DNA from: Hymenobacter oligotrophus
GTDB taxonomy: Bacteria; Bacteroidota; Bacteroidia; Cytophagales; Hymenobacteraceae
Direction of reading: 5' to 3'
NCBI RefSeq assembly: GCF_003574965.1
Contig: NZ_CP032317.1
Location: forward strand, 3,844,001 to 3,908,000
Length of the DNA stretch: 64,000 nt
Of the stretch, positions 7,867-17,016 are shown piece by piece (the first letter of the stretch is position 1; each line of letters starts with the position of its first letter). Below the pieces are notes generated by a model. The model was not told where the DNA came from. It saw nothing but the letters and a program-made list of their open reading frames with translations, and made no database searches. The translations under genes were made by a program, and so were the position numbers.

Positions 7867-9056
7867 TATTGGGCGGGCTCGTGCGCAGCCGCGGTGCTCC
7901 GGGGTTTCGGGAGCTTAAACTCGAGCGTGGTGCCCTCGCCCACAGCGCTGCGCACTTTTATGGTCGATTTGTGGGCCTCCACGATGTGCTTGCTGATGGC
8001 CAGGCCCAGGCCTGAGCCGCCCGCGTCGGCGGGGCCGCGCGCCCGGCTTTTGTCGATGCGGTAAAACCGCTCGAAAATGCGGTGCTGGTGTTCCTTGGGA
8101 ATGCCTTCGCCGTCGTCGTGCACGGCAATGCGCACAGCCTTGGCCGAGGTGCGCAGGCGCACCGTAATGTTGCCCTGCTCGCGGCCGTACTTAATGGCGT
8201 TGTCGATCAGGTTGATGAGCACCTGGCGGATGCGGTTGCGGTCGGCTACCACCTGCGCGCCTTCGAGGGGCAAATCGTCGGGCAGCAGGTGCAGCGTCAT
8301 CTGCCGCTTGTTGGCTTTGAGCTCCAACTGGTCGAATATTTCGTGCACGAGCAACACCAGGTCGAAGCGCTGCTTGCGCATGCGCACCACGCCTTTCTCG
8401 AGCTGCGAAATGGTAACGAGGTCTTGCACCAGGGCGTCGAGCGCATCGAGGGCCGAGGCGGCTTTCAGCAAGAACTTCTCGCGGATAAACTCCTCGTCTT
8501 CGCCGGCATCGAGCACGGTGTACACGAAACCCTGCGCGGCGAAAATGGGCGTTTTCAACTCGTGCGATACGTCGGCCAGAAACTCGGAGCGCAACTGCTG
8601 CAGGCGTTTCAGGTCGTCGAGCTCTTTCTGGCGCCGCACGGCCATGTCGAGGATTTCCTCGCGAATGCGTTTGAGCGGCTCGGGCCTGAACAAAAAGCGG
8701 TTCGACAACCGCCGGAATTCTTTGCGCTTTACCAGCTCGAGGCCGGCGTAAATGTTGTTGATTTCGCGAAACAGCAGCGCTTCAAACGACAAATACACCA
8801 GCAGAAAGCACGCTGCCACGGTTACGCCGCCGGCCAGCACCGCTTGCTGAAACGGCAGCGTGGGCGCCAGAAACGCAAACGTGGTGAGCACCCCCGCCAC
8901 CAACACGGCAATGATGATGGCAATGGTGCGGGAGGAGAGATTAAGGCTGAACACAAACGGAAGCGCTGATTCCTGGGCCGAAAACAACGTGCCTTTGCGC
9001 TGGGGTTCAGCGGAGCCGGTAATCGCAGCCGACGCAGCTCGGTGGTTGTTTTTCAC
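7866..9056 (-). CDS. Membrane sensor histidine kinase (PhoR-like)
   Basis: A 396-residue class I histidine kinase. Two membrane helices at about residues 43-63 and 73-95 enclose almost no periplasmic loop. The dimerisation/phosphoacceptor helix has SHELKTPIFAAQGF (His near residue 165). The ATPase domain shows the N box NLIDNAIKYG, G1 HDDGEGIPKEH and G2 GGSGLGLAISKH. It follows the response regulator at 9135 with a 78-base gap and is its evident partner. The small sensor region resembles Bacteroidetes PhoR-like kinases, but the signal (for example phosphate) is not demonstrable. Confidence 0.9.
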   Translation of the reverse strand: MKNNHRAASAAITGSAEPQRKGTLFSAQESALPFVFSLNLSSRTIAIIIAVLVAGVLTTFAFLAPTLPFQQAVLAGGVTVAACFLLVYLSFEALLFREINNIYAGLELVKRKEFRRLSNRFLFRPEPLKRIREEILDMAVRRQKELDDLKRLQQLRSEFLADVSHELKTPIFAAQGFVYTVLDAGEDEEFIREKFLLKAASALDALDALVQDLVTISQLEKGVVRMRKQRFDLVLLVHEIFDQLELKANKRQMTLHLLPDDLPLEGAQVVADRNRIRQVLINLIDNAIKYGREQGNITVRLRTSAKAVRIAVHDDGEGIPKEHQHRIFERFYRIDKSRARGPADAGGSGLGLAISKHIVEAHKSTIKVRSAVGEGTTLEFKLPKPRSTAAAHEPAQ

Positions 9057-9134
9057 CGCTAAGATGGCAATTCCGATTGGTTGGCGAAGGGCGCAGCCGC
9101 CGCGGGCACCTAGGGCGCCCCGGCGCCTACGGGC

Positions 9135-9851
9135 TTAATTATCGAGGTTAAACTTGTAGCCCACACCCTTGATGGTTTGGATGTGGTGTTCGCCCACCTT
9201 CTCGCGCACTTTGCGCACGTGCACGTCCACGGTGCGGGCCAGCACAAATACGTCGTTGCCCCAAATGTTCTGCAGCAGCTCGTCGCGGCCGAATACTTTG
9301 TGGGGCGAGGCCGCCAGAAAAGCCAGCAGCTCGAACTCCTTTTTGGGCAGGCTGATTTTGCGGCCGTCCTGGTACACGGCAAAGCCCGTGCGGTCGATGC
9401 GCAGGCCGTTGATGTCGATTACGTCGGAAGCGGCGGCGCCGGTGGGCTCCAGGTCGCGGCGCACCACGGCGGCCAAGCGGCTCATCAAGGCCCGGGGTTT
9501 AATGGGCTTGCTGAGGTAATCGTCGGCGCCGGCGTCGAAAGCGGCCACCTCCGAGAATTCTTCGGAGCGCGCCGTCAGAAACAGAATGTACGTGTCCTTA
9601 AACTTGGGTAGGGCGCGCAGCTCGCGGCAGGCGGCAATGCCGTCGAGGTGCGGCATCATCACGTCGAGCAGTACGATATCGGGCGAAAACTGCTGGGCTA
9701 CTTCCAGGGCCTTGCGGCCGTCGGGGGCGGTGGCTACGTCGTAGCCTTCTTTGCGCAGGTTGTACTCGAGCAACTCCACAATGTCGGGGTCGTCGTCCAC
9801 TACCAGAATCTTGTAGGCCGTAGTGGCAGCCGAAGCGGCGGGCTGTTGCAC
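9135..9851 (-). CDS. OmpR/PhoB-family response regulator
   Basis: A 238-residue two-domain regulator. The receiver has the acidic pocket VVDDDPD (residues 17-23), phosphoacceptor Asp63 in LLDVMMP, and the FLTARSEE and YLSKPIKPR switch/lysine motifs. The C-terminal winged helix ends with TVDVHVRKVREKVGEHHI and TIKGVGYKFN, the usual OmpR-type recognition helix and hairpin. It is the first gene of a two-gene operon with the kinase at 7866-9056; a promoter-like TACTTTTG lies 42 bases upstream. Confidence 0.93.
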   Translation of the reverse strand: MQQPAASAATTAYKILVVDDDPDIVELLEYNLRKEGYDVATAPDGRKALEVAQQFSPDIVLLDVMMPHLDGIAACRELRALPKFKDTYILFLTARSEEFSEVAAFDAGADDYLSKPIKPRALMSRLAAVVRRDLEPTGAAASDVIDINGLRIDRTGFAVYQDGRKISLPKKEFELLAFLAASPHKVFGRDELLQNIWGNDVFVLARTVDVHVRKVREKVGEHHIQTIKGVGYKFNLDN

Positions 9852-9892
9852 AGAAGTAAAAGGCTAAGTGAATACCAAACGCATTGCGGCAG

Positions 9893-9900
9893 CAAAAGTA
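9893..9900 (-). promoter_or_regulatory. -7 element for the response regulator/kinase operon
   Basis: TACTTTTG on the minus strand, 42 bases before the start codon at 9851. No clear -33 TTG at the usual spacing, so moderate support only. Confidence 0.45.
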
Positions 9901-9972
9901 CCGCTTGCAGCAACAGGCGGCGCATTACCTTTTTGTGAAGCCCCGGGTCCTAGGTGCCAATGCCCGCAAACA

Positions 9973-10001
9973 ACAGCGCCGCCCTAGATGGGCGGCGCTG
10001 C
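9973..10001 (-). terminator. Terminator after the DUF3108 gene
   Basis: A 10-pair GC stem (9974-9983 with 9991-10000) immediately past the stop at 10003, followed on the minus strand by a short T-rich run. Confidence 0.65.
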
Positions 10002-10002
10002 G

Positions 10003-10830
10003 TTAGCTTCTGGGGGCCAAGGCCAGTCGGTGTTTCAGGCCGCTGTACTTGTACATGTCGATTTTAACGGAGCCCACGAACATTTCGGCCTCGAACAGGA
10101 CCGGAATTTTGTTGCGGTCGTCGGAGAAGTACACCGAAATAGCGTCTTCGCCGCGAAACAGCTTGTTTTTGGGCATGCGCGGCACTAGCCGAATGGCCCG
10201 CACCACGCCGGCCTTGGTTTCCACGTTTTGGCGGCCTTTGTACGTCACGGTCATATCGAACACCTCGTCGTCGAAAAAGCCCTGCACCTTGATTTGTTCG
10301 CCCACGCGGCGGTTGCTGAAATCGACGGTGCGCAAAAAGTAGAAGCCGCTGACCAAGTCCTGCACGTTGTCGGGCACGCGGTAGCTGCCACGCTTCACGT
10401 CGTTCTTGTTTTTCTTGTGCGACTCCACCGCCGCCATATCGCGGTAGTGGTCGAAGTCGATGGTTTCGCGCTTGCGGTAGCTGTTTTCTTCGATGTTGCG
10501 GTAGAAGCGCTGCGGCAAAATGCTGGCCGTATCGATGTACGAACGCCACGTGTCGCGCACTTTCAGGAACATGTCAAACGAGCCGTTGGTGCGGCCCGTA
10601 ACGGTGGCGCGGTAGCACGGCCGTTCGTTTACGCGGTGGATGTCGTTGGATACCTCAATGGTGGCCTCGGCGGCGTTGATGAGGCCGTAGTGGACTTTGT
10701 ATTGCACAACCTCGCCGCGCCCGAAGCTTTCGTTGCGCACGGTACGCGGTGCCTCGGTGGGCGCAAAAGCCGTAAGCCCTACGCTCAGCAGAACGGGAAA
10801 GGGGAGCAAAAGCCAGCGGCGACGTTTCAT
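10003..10830 (-). CDS. DUF3108 domain-containing periplasmic protein
   Basis: A 275-residue protein with a short signal peptide (RRRWLLLPFPVLLSVGLTAF). Mature sequence fits DUF3108: GEVVQYKVHYGLINAAEATI near the start, FDMFLKVRDTWRSYIDTAS, and the terminal AISVYFSDDRNKIPVLFEAE. Proteins of this family are predicted beta-sandwich, envelope-located and of unknown function. I start at the second in-frame ATG (10830), which puts the basic n-region directly before the hydrophobic core. It is a single gene with a promoter-like TATATTTG upstream and a hairpin downstream. Confidence 0.82.
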   Translation of the reverse strand: MKRRRWLLLPFPVLLSVGLTAFAPTEAPRTVRNESFGRGEVVQYKVHYGLINAAEATIEVSNDIHRVNERPCYRATVTGRTNGSFDMFLKVRDTWRSYIDTASILPQRFYRNIEENSYRKRETIDFDHYRDMAAVESHKKNKNDVKRGSYRVPDNVQDLVSGFYFLRTVDFSNRRVGEQIKVQGFFDDEVFDMTVTYKGRQNVETKAGVVRAIRLVPRMPKNKLFRGEDAISVYFSDDRNKIPVLFEAEMFVGSVKIDMYKYSGLKHRLALAPRS

Positions 10831-10893
10831 GTGAAGTAAAAACAAATCAAATATTAGAGTGCTAAACGGCTTTTACGCAAAGTGGGTGCCAAG

Positions 10894-10901
10894 CAAATAT
10901 A
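10894..10901 (-). promoter_or_regulatory. -7 element for the DUF3108 gene
   Basis: TATATTTG on the minus strand, about 64 bases upstream of the chosen start, in an AT-richer stretch. A -33 element is not obvious. Confidence 0.45.
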
Positions 10902-11060
10902 CCAAGCCCTCCCAGCTCAGAAAAGCACTTGGGCGGCTTACCAATTCGGAAGCTATGCAGCCTAACGGCAAGCCGCAAGATTATCGTTCGGCGAGGATTG
11001 AAATTGCTGATTAAGTGCAACTTGCTCTGCCTATGTGCCAAACCCCTAGGCAACCTAGGG

Positions 11061-11096
11061 CAACAAAAAAGCCCGCTGCCAAGGCAGCGGGCTTTT
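11061..11096 (-). terminator. Terminator after recA
   Basis: Perfect 10-pair stem (11071-11080 with 11083-11092, 2-base centre) followed on the minus strand by six T residues. Two CCTAGG copies sit directly beyond it at 11045 and 11054. Confidence 0.9.
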
Positions 11097-11125
11097 GCAA
11101 ACTACATGCGTAGTGCGAATGCGGC

Positions 11126-12214
11126 TTAGAGCGTGTCTTCGCCGTCTTCGGGGCCGCTCATGTCAACCGGGATGGCCGCTTCCAGCACCTCGGGCTCGCC
11201 CTTGGCCATGGCGCGTACCTTAGCCTCGATTTCGTCGGCCAGCTCGGGGTTGTCCTGCAAAATGGTTTTCACCCCTTCGCGGCCTTGGCCCAGGCGGTTG
11301 CCGCCGTACGAGAACCACGAGCCCGACTTTTGGATAATGCCCATGTCGGTAGCGAGGTCGAGGATTTCGCCCACTTTCGAAATGCCTTCGCCATAGATGA
11401 TGTCGAACTCAACCACCTTGAAGGGCGGCGCTACTTTGTTCTTCACCACCTTCACCTTGGTGCGGTTACCGGTTACGTTGTCTTTGTCTTCCTTGATCTG
11501 GCCAATGCGGCGGATGTCGAGGCGTACCGAGGCGTAGAACTTCAGGGCGTTACCGCCGGTGGTGGTTTCGGGCGAGCCGAACATTACGCCGATCTTTTCG
11601 CGCAGCTGGTTGATGAAGATGCACAAGCAGCCGGTTTTGTTGATGGTGCCGGTGAGCTTACGCAGCGCCTGCGACATAAGGCGGGCGTGCAGGCCCACTT
11701 TCGAGTCGCCCATGTCGCCTTCCAGTTCGCCTTTGGGCACCAGTGCGGCTACGGAGTCAATTACGCAGATGTCGATGGCACCCGACGAAATCAGCTGGTC
11801 GGCAATTTCGAGGGCTTGCTCGCCGTTGTCGGGCTGCGAGATAATGAGGTTTTCGGTGTCGATGCCCAGCTTTTGCGCGTAAATCGGGTCGAACGCGTGC
11901 TCGGCGTCGATGAAGGCCGCAATGCCGCCCTTCTTCTGGGCTTCGGCAATGGCGTGCATCGTGAGCGTGGTTTTACCCGACGATTCCGGGCCGTAAATCT
12001 CAACGATACGGCCTTTCGGCAAACCGCCGATGCCCAGCGCAATGTCGAGACCCAGCGAACCAGTGCTGATGGCGGGGATGTCGCCCACCTTGTTGTCGCT
12101 CAGTTTCATGACGGTGCCCTTGCCGTAAGCCTTGTCGAGCTTGTCCATCGTGAGCTGAAGCGCCTTGAGTTTTTCGGCGTTCTGGTTCACCGTCTTGTCA
12201 GTGGTTGCAGCCAT
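11126..12214 (-). CDS. recA: Recombinase A
   Basis: A 362-residue RecA, the ATP-dependent strand-exchange and SOS coprotease protein. The Walker A motif GPESSGKTT lies near residue 75; [17 protein letters not shown] and [19 protein letters not shown] (L2 and core) are intact. The C-terminus is acidic ([12 protein letters not shown]), as usual. It is monocistronic with a strong terminator. I see no LexA-type operator upstream, consistent with many Bacteroidetes. It contains no CCTAGG. Confidence 0.98.
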   Translation of the reverse strand: MAATTDKTVNQNAEKLKALQLTMDKLDKAYGKGTVMKLSDNKVGDIPAISTGSLGLDIALGIGGLPKGRIVEIYGPESSGKTTLTMHAIAEAQKKGGIAAFIDAEHAFDPIYAQKLGIDTENLIISQPDNGEQALEIADQLISSGAIDICVIDSVAALVPKGELEGDMGDSKVGLHARLMSQALRKLTGTINKTGCLCIFINQLREKIGVMFGSPETTTGGNALKFYASVRLDIRRIGQIKEDKDNVTGNRTKVKVVKNKVAPPFKVVEFDIIYGEGISKVGEILDLATDMGIIQKSGSWFSYGGNRLGQGREGVKTILQDNPELADEIEAKVRAMAKGEPEVLEAAIPVDMSGPEDGEDTL

Positions 12215-12374
12215 TTGTGCGTGCTTTGTGGAGATATGATGTAGGTTTGAAGTCGCTGTTGGGCGATGCCGCTGCCCCGGTTGCTACGATCGGGAAAACC
12301 TCTCTGGCGTCCGTTGCAGGCAGCTTTTTCTAACACAGCCGAACCCTGTTTTGTGCCGACTTGGCAATAAATAT

Positions 12375-13520
12375 ATGAGAAAATCTTTGCTAAAACTATT
12401 AGCCACTGGGCTTCTGTGTTTTATAAATATGTTAGCATGGGCGCAGCTCGATAACCGGGCATTTCAGTACCGCACGCCCGTGCGGGCCGAGCACGATAAT
12501 CAACTGCGGCTGGCCGTACAGGCGTTCCTTTTCTCGAAGGACAACGAGTATTTCAACAAGATATTTGAAGGCCGCACGTACTACGGCACGCAACTAGCGC
12601 CGCGGTTGGTGTACTACCCAAGCCCCAAACTCAGGCTGGAGGCGGGCATCTTTCTGTGGAAGGACTACGGTACGCCACGCCTGCGCCAGGTGCGGCCGTT
12701 ATTTACGGCGCTGTACCAAACGGGGCCGCACCGCTTCTTGTTCGGCAACATCGAGGGGCAGCTCAACCACGGCTACATCGAGCCCATCTTTGATTTCGAG
12801 CGGGTGATGCTAAACCGGCTGGAAGAAGGCATTCAATACCAGCTCAACACCCACCGCTTCAACGTAGATGCGTGGGTGGATTGGCAACGTCAGCAGTACC
12901 GCTTCGATAACTTTCAGGAAGAGGTAGCCGGCGGCTTGGTGGCCGACGCAAACGTGGTGCGCGACACGGTTTCGGGCTGGCTGGTGCGCATACCGCTGCA
13001 GTTTTTGGCCACGCACCGCGGCGGGCAGATTGATACCATTGAGAAACCCCTGCAGACCTTGTTTAACGTGGCCAGTGGCTTGCGCGTGCGCAAAGAGCTG
13101 GGTGGCTCGTTTTGGCACAGCCTCTACGCCGATGGCTACGGGGTATACTTCCAGGATTACTCATTCGAGCGGGAGTTGGCCTTTAAGCGCGGCACCGGCT
13201 TGTACCTGAACCTAGGGGCCGATACGCGCCTGAGCAAGGTTCAGGTAAGCTACTGGCGCGGAAACGGGTTTATCGCGCCGCAGGGCGGACCGTTGTACCA
13301 GTCCATTTCGTACACGGTGAAAGACCCGGACTACACCGAGCGCAACCGGCAACTGCTGATCCTGCGCTTTTTCAGCGACTACAAGCTCACCAACGGGCTT
13401 ACGCTTTCCACGCGTTTCGAGCCGTTCTACGACTTTACCCGCCGGCAGGTGGAGTTTTCGTTTGGGGCGTACATCAACTTCAACCGCGAGTTCTTCCTTA
13501 CCACGCTGCGGCCCGATTAG
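12375..13520 (+). CDS. Predicted outer-membrane beta-barrel protein, family not recognised
   Basis: A 381-residue protein with a signal peptide (KLLATGLLCFINMLAWAQ). The mature part is rich in alternating aromatic/polar strands (QLAPRLVYYPSPKLRLEAGI, FRLSTRF-like ends) and finishes FEPFYDFTRRQVEFSFGAYI then FNREFFLTTLRPD, consistent with a beta barrel. I chose ATG 12375, eight codons inside the longer frame, because it gives a basic n-region. The upstream region is AT-rich (TAAATATATG). It is divergent from recA and not obviously in an operon. Confidence 0.65.
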   Translation: MRKSLLKLLATGLLCFINMLAWAQLDNRAFQYRTPVRAEHDNQLRLAVQAFLFSKDNEYFNKIFEGRTYYGTQLAPRLVYYPSPKLRLEAGIFLWKDYGTPRLRQVRPLFTALYQTGPHRFLFGNIEGQLNHGYIEPIFDFERVMLNRLEEGIQYQLNTHRFNVDAWVDWQRQQYRFDNFQEEVAGGLVADANVVRDTVSGWLVRIPLQFLATHRGGQIDTIEKPLQTLFNVASGLRVRKELGGSFWHSLYADGYGVYFQDYSFERELAFKRGTGLYLNLGADTRLSKVQVSYWRGNGFIAPQGGPLYQSISYTVKDPDYTERNRQLLILRFFSDYKLTNGLTLSTRFEPFYDFTRRQVEFSFGAYINFNREFFLTTLRPD

Positions 13521-13533
13521 CACCGGGCCTGCC

Positions 13534-14073
13534 CTAGGTGCGCGTGCGCGCCAGCGCGTAATGCCACACGCCGGCATCGGTGTCGGCGGCGCGGCGGAAA
13601 CCAATGGCCTCGGCGGTGGCTTGGCTGCGCACGTTGCTGGGGCGGCAGCGCAAGGTTAGCGCGCGGGCGTCCAGGTGCTCAAACGCGTACTCAACCACGG
13701 CCCGCAACGCCTCGCGTGCGTAGCCAAAGCCTTCGGCGGCGGCGGCGAGGTAGTAGCCGATTTCGCCGGCCCGGATGCGCGGCGAGTCGGGCTGCAGGCT
13801 GATGTCGCCGAGGTAGCAGGTGGCTGTGCTGTTCCAGATGCCCCACACCAGCAAGCGGCGGTGGCGCCAGTTTTCGGCAAAGGTGCGCAGGGTGCGCTCG
13901 GCGTCGGCCAGCGTACGCACCGACGCCACCCGGCGCGGAAACGCGGGCTCGAGGCGGCGGCGCTCGGCATTGAGCAAGGCGTAAAAAACCGCCGCGTCGG
14001 TGGGCTGGTAGGGGCGGAGCAACAACCGCTCGGTGCGCAACGACGCCGGCGTAAGCGTGGGCAACAAACTCAT
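13534..14073 (-). CDS. GNAT acetyltransferase, RimJ/RimL type
   Basis: A 179-residue Acetyltransf_3 protein. SLRTERLLLRPYQPTDAAVF is the family's N-terminal strand-helix, GEIGYYLAAAAEGFGYAREA is the acetyl-CoA binding region and RCRPSNVRSQATAEAIGFRR is the C-terminal motif. Such enzymes acetylate protein N-termini or small molecules; the substrate is unknown. I start at ATG 14073 (MSLLPTLTP); the frame is open to 14112. Its TAG stop lies inside a CCTAGG palindrome. Confidence 0.85.
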   Translation of the reverse strand: MSLLPTLTPASLRTERLLLRPYQPTDAAVFYALLNAERRRLEPAFPRRVASVRTLADAERTLRTFAENWRHRRLLVWGIWNSTATCYLGDISLQPDSPRIRAGEIGYYLAAAAEGFGYAREALRAVVEYAFEHLDARALTLRCRPSNVRSQATAEAIGFRRAADTDAGVWHYALARTRT

Positions 14074-14258
14074 AGGCGACAGAACCCTTTGCCACACGCA
14101 GGCGGCGCCCAAACGGTTGCACGGCCAAGCGCCTGAGGCAGCTAGGGCAACCCCGTGGCCGGTGGTTCGTTAGCCAGAAGCACCGTGCCGGGTGGGCCTA
14201 ACGCGGGCACCTAGGGCAGTGGTACTTGCTACATCAACCACACCAAAACATCCACATT

Positions 14259-15143
14259 ATGAACCGACTGCAAGGCAAGGTAGCCATTGTTACGGGCGGC
14301 GGGGCCGGTATCGGCGAGGCCATTTGTAAGAAGTTTGCCAACGAAGGAGCTGCCGTAGTGGTTTGCGGCTTTCCCGAAGACCCCGTGCAGGAAGTTGCGC
14401 AGGAAATTGTGAAGGCGGGCGGCCGGGCCGTGGCCTTCGCCGGCGACATCTCGAAGCAAGAAGAAGCCGAAGCCTGTGTGAAACGGGCCGTAAAGGAGTT
14501 TGGGCAGCTTGATATCCTCATAAACAACGCGGGCGTGTTTCCGGCCACCGCCACCATCGACGAATACCCTGTGGAGGCGTTCCAGTACATGGTGAAAAAC
14601 AACATCTACTCGTGCTTTATGATGACGCGGGCGGCCATTCCGCAGCTGCATAAAACCCGCGGCAACATCGTGTCGGCGGGCTCGGAGGCAGGCTGGATGG
14701 GCATTGCCGAAAACACGCCCTACGGCGGTACCAAGGCCTTTATCCATGCCTTCATGAAAGGCGTGGCCACCGAGCAGGCCAAGGAAGGCGTGCGCGCCAA
14801 TTGCGTGTGCCCCGGCCCCGTGGACACCGCCTGGACGCACAAGGAAACCGGCCCGATGTCGGCCAAAATGGAAAAGCAAATTGTGGAGGGCACGCCCATG
14901 GGCCGCCGCGGCACCCCCGAGGAAGTAGCCAACGTGTACCTGTTTCTGGCGTCCGACGAGGCCAGCTTCGTAACGGGCGCGCTGTACTTCGTGGATGGCG
15001 GCGTAACCAACTCGAAAGGCCCGCACGGCTCCGAAGTGCCGAGCAAGCTCAAGCAAGAGCCCGAAGGCGAGCTAGACCTCCGGCACGACATGGACGGCCA
15101 CGCCGAAATCCGCAAGCAAGATCAGTGGAAGCACCTAGGGTAG
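14259..15143 (+). CDS. Short-chain dehydrogenase/reductase
   Basis: A 294-residue classical SDR oxidoreductase. The cofactor motif TGGGAGIGEAI is at residues 12-22, NNAG at about residue 89, and the active-site residues are a Ser in VSAGSEAG and YGGTK. SFVTGALYFVDGG is the family's C-terminal signature. A 30-residue hydrophilic extension follows. The frame is open from TTG 14226, but ATG 14259 gives the normal N-terminus. The last Leu-Gly codons before the stop are CTA-GGG inside CCTAGG. Substrate unknown. Confidence 0.88.
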   Translation: MNRLQGKVAIVTGGGAGIGEAICKKFANEGAAVVVCGFPEDPVQEVAQEIVKAGGRAVAFAGDISKQEEAEACVKRAVKEFGQLDILINNAGVFPATATIDEYPVEAFQYMVKNNIYSCFMMTRAAIPQLHKTRGNIVSAGSEAGWMGIAENTPYGGTKAFIHAFMKGVATEQAKEGVRANCVCPGPVDTAWTHKETGPMSAKMEKQIVEGTPMGRRGTPEEVANVYLFLASDEASFVTGALYFVDGGVTNSKGPHGSEVPSKLKQEPEGELDLRHDMDGHAEIRKQDQWKHLG

Positions 15144-15159
15144 AAAGCAGCCGTTCCTG

Positions 15160-15369
15160 CCCGCTGTCATTGCGAGCAAAGCGAAGCAATCGGTCCAGGG
15201 CATGGCACAACCGCCCACTTGGCACTAAGCAAAACCCCATTAAGCTAAAAACCGCACCGCCCGAACCCTGGCAGCAGGATTCGGGCGGTGCGGTTTTCGG
15301 TTGCTGCTGGCTGGGCGGTCATGCCCCGCTCAGGACCGATTGCTTCGCTTTGCTCGCAATGGCAGCGGG
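15160..15369. repeat. Long inverted repeat (REP-like arms) around a terminator hairpin
   Basis: Arms of 37 bases at 15160-15196 and 15333-15369 are reverse complements with a single mismatch. They contain the word TCATTGCGAGCAAAGCGAAG, a type of dispersed repeat seen between genes in many bacteria. An independent 18-pair hairpin (15247-15297) lies in the middle. Confidence 0.8.
15247..15297. terminator. Bidirectional terminator between SDR and 15378 genes
   Basis: Perfect 18-pair stem, 15247-15264 with 15280-15297, 15-base loop, with A/T runs at the base of the stem on both sides. It separates two convergent genes. Confidence 0.8.
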
Positions 15370-15377
15370 AAACGGGC

Positions 15378-15839
15378 TTACCGCTGCGCCGGCAACGTCG
15401 AGATGAGCGCGGCTTCGGGCAGGTGCGGGTGGCGGTACTGCGCCGGGCTGCCTAGGGATTGTTGCGTGCGCATCACGTTTACCTGGCGTGCGGCTTCGTT
15501 GAAAAACTCTAGGCGGCGAATGAGCATTTCCTTGGTTAGCACGCGGCCTTCGGGCGTAGGCATGTACGATTTCCAGTCGTCGAGAAAGCGCTGCATAATG
15601 GCGTTGGCTTGGTCGAAGTTGGCCTCGTACTGCTGCTTGAACTCGGCTACGCGTTGCAGGCCATCGGCGGTAAGCTTGATGCTGGCGCCGCCTTGGTTCA
15701 GGATTTCGCTGAGCACGTACACCTCCAAGGGCAGCGAGGTTTGGAGCGCGGTGGTGCGCAGGTCGAGGCCAGCGCGCAGGGCGTCGTCAACCATGTGCAG
15801 GTTGCGGGGAAAGCTGTCGTAGTAGCCTTTAACTTCCAT
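15378..15839 (-). CDS. Hypothetical protein downstream of moxR
   Basis: A 153-residue, mostly helical soluble protein with no signal peptide or membrane helix. Segments such as LHMVDDALRAGLDLRTTALQ and VAEFKQQYEANFDQANAIM suggest a helical bundle. I do not recognise the family. It is the next gene after moxR on the same strand, 98 bases away, with a hairpin-forming spacer between. Association with the MoxR ATPase is a guess from position. Confidence 0.6.
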   Translation of the reverse strand: MEVKGYYDSFPRNLHMVDDALRAGLDLRTTALQTSLPLEVYVLSEILNQGGASIKLTADGLQRVAEFKQQYEANFDQANAIMQRFLDDWKSYMPTPEGRVLTKEMLIRRLEFFNEAARQVNVMRTQQSLGSPAQYRHPHLPEAALISTLPAQR

Positions 15840-15846
15840 GGGTTGT

Positions 15847-15937
15847 CAGGGTCTTAGGAGCTGAGGGTCTTGGGGGCTTGGCAACCGAATCCGACCGAAC
15901 AACAGCCAAGACCCTTTGCTTCCAAGCCCCCAAAACC

Positions 15938-15938
<1 letters not shown>
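15847..15938. repeat. Inverted repeat between moxR and the next gene
   Basis: 17-base arms at 15865-15881 and 15922-15938 pair with one mismatch; an inner word at 15905-15915 can pair with the same left arm, allowing alternative folds. The right arm ends at the moxR stop codon. Confidence 0.6.
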
Positions 15939-16906
<968 letters not shown>

Positions 16907-16918
16907 GAGACTTTTTCG

Positions 16919-17012
16919 TTGTCAGCTGCGAGTTGTCAGTAAAGCATGGTCGGGGTTCTACGCACCCGGGCTGCGTTGAAGCCAACAACTAACAACGGAT
17001 AACCGACAACCG
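16919..17012. repeat. Intergenic repeat of GTTGTCAG words and complements
   Basis: Two GTTGTCAG words on the left face several complementary CAAC/GACAAC words on the right, so the moxR-surA-like spacer can form an imperfect hairpin. The same word class recurs at 47509-47615. Confidence 0.35.
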
Positions 17013-17016
17013 CTTG

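Noticed and set aside
12215-12374. LexA-type operator upstream of recA
   Set aside because: No convincing inverted repeat of a known LexA type in the interval.
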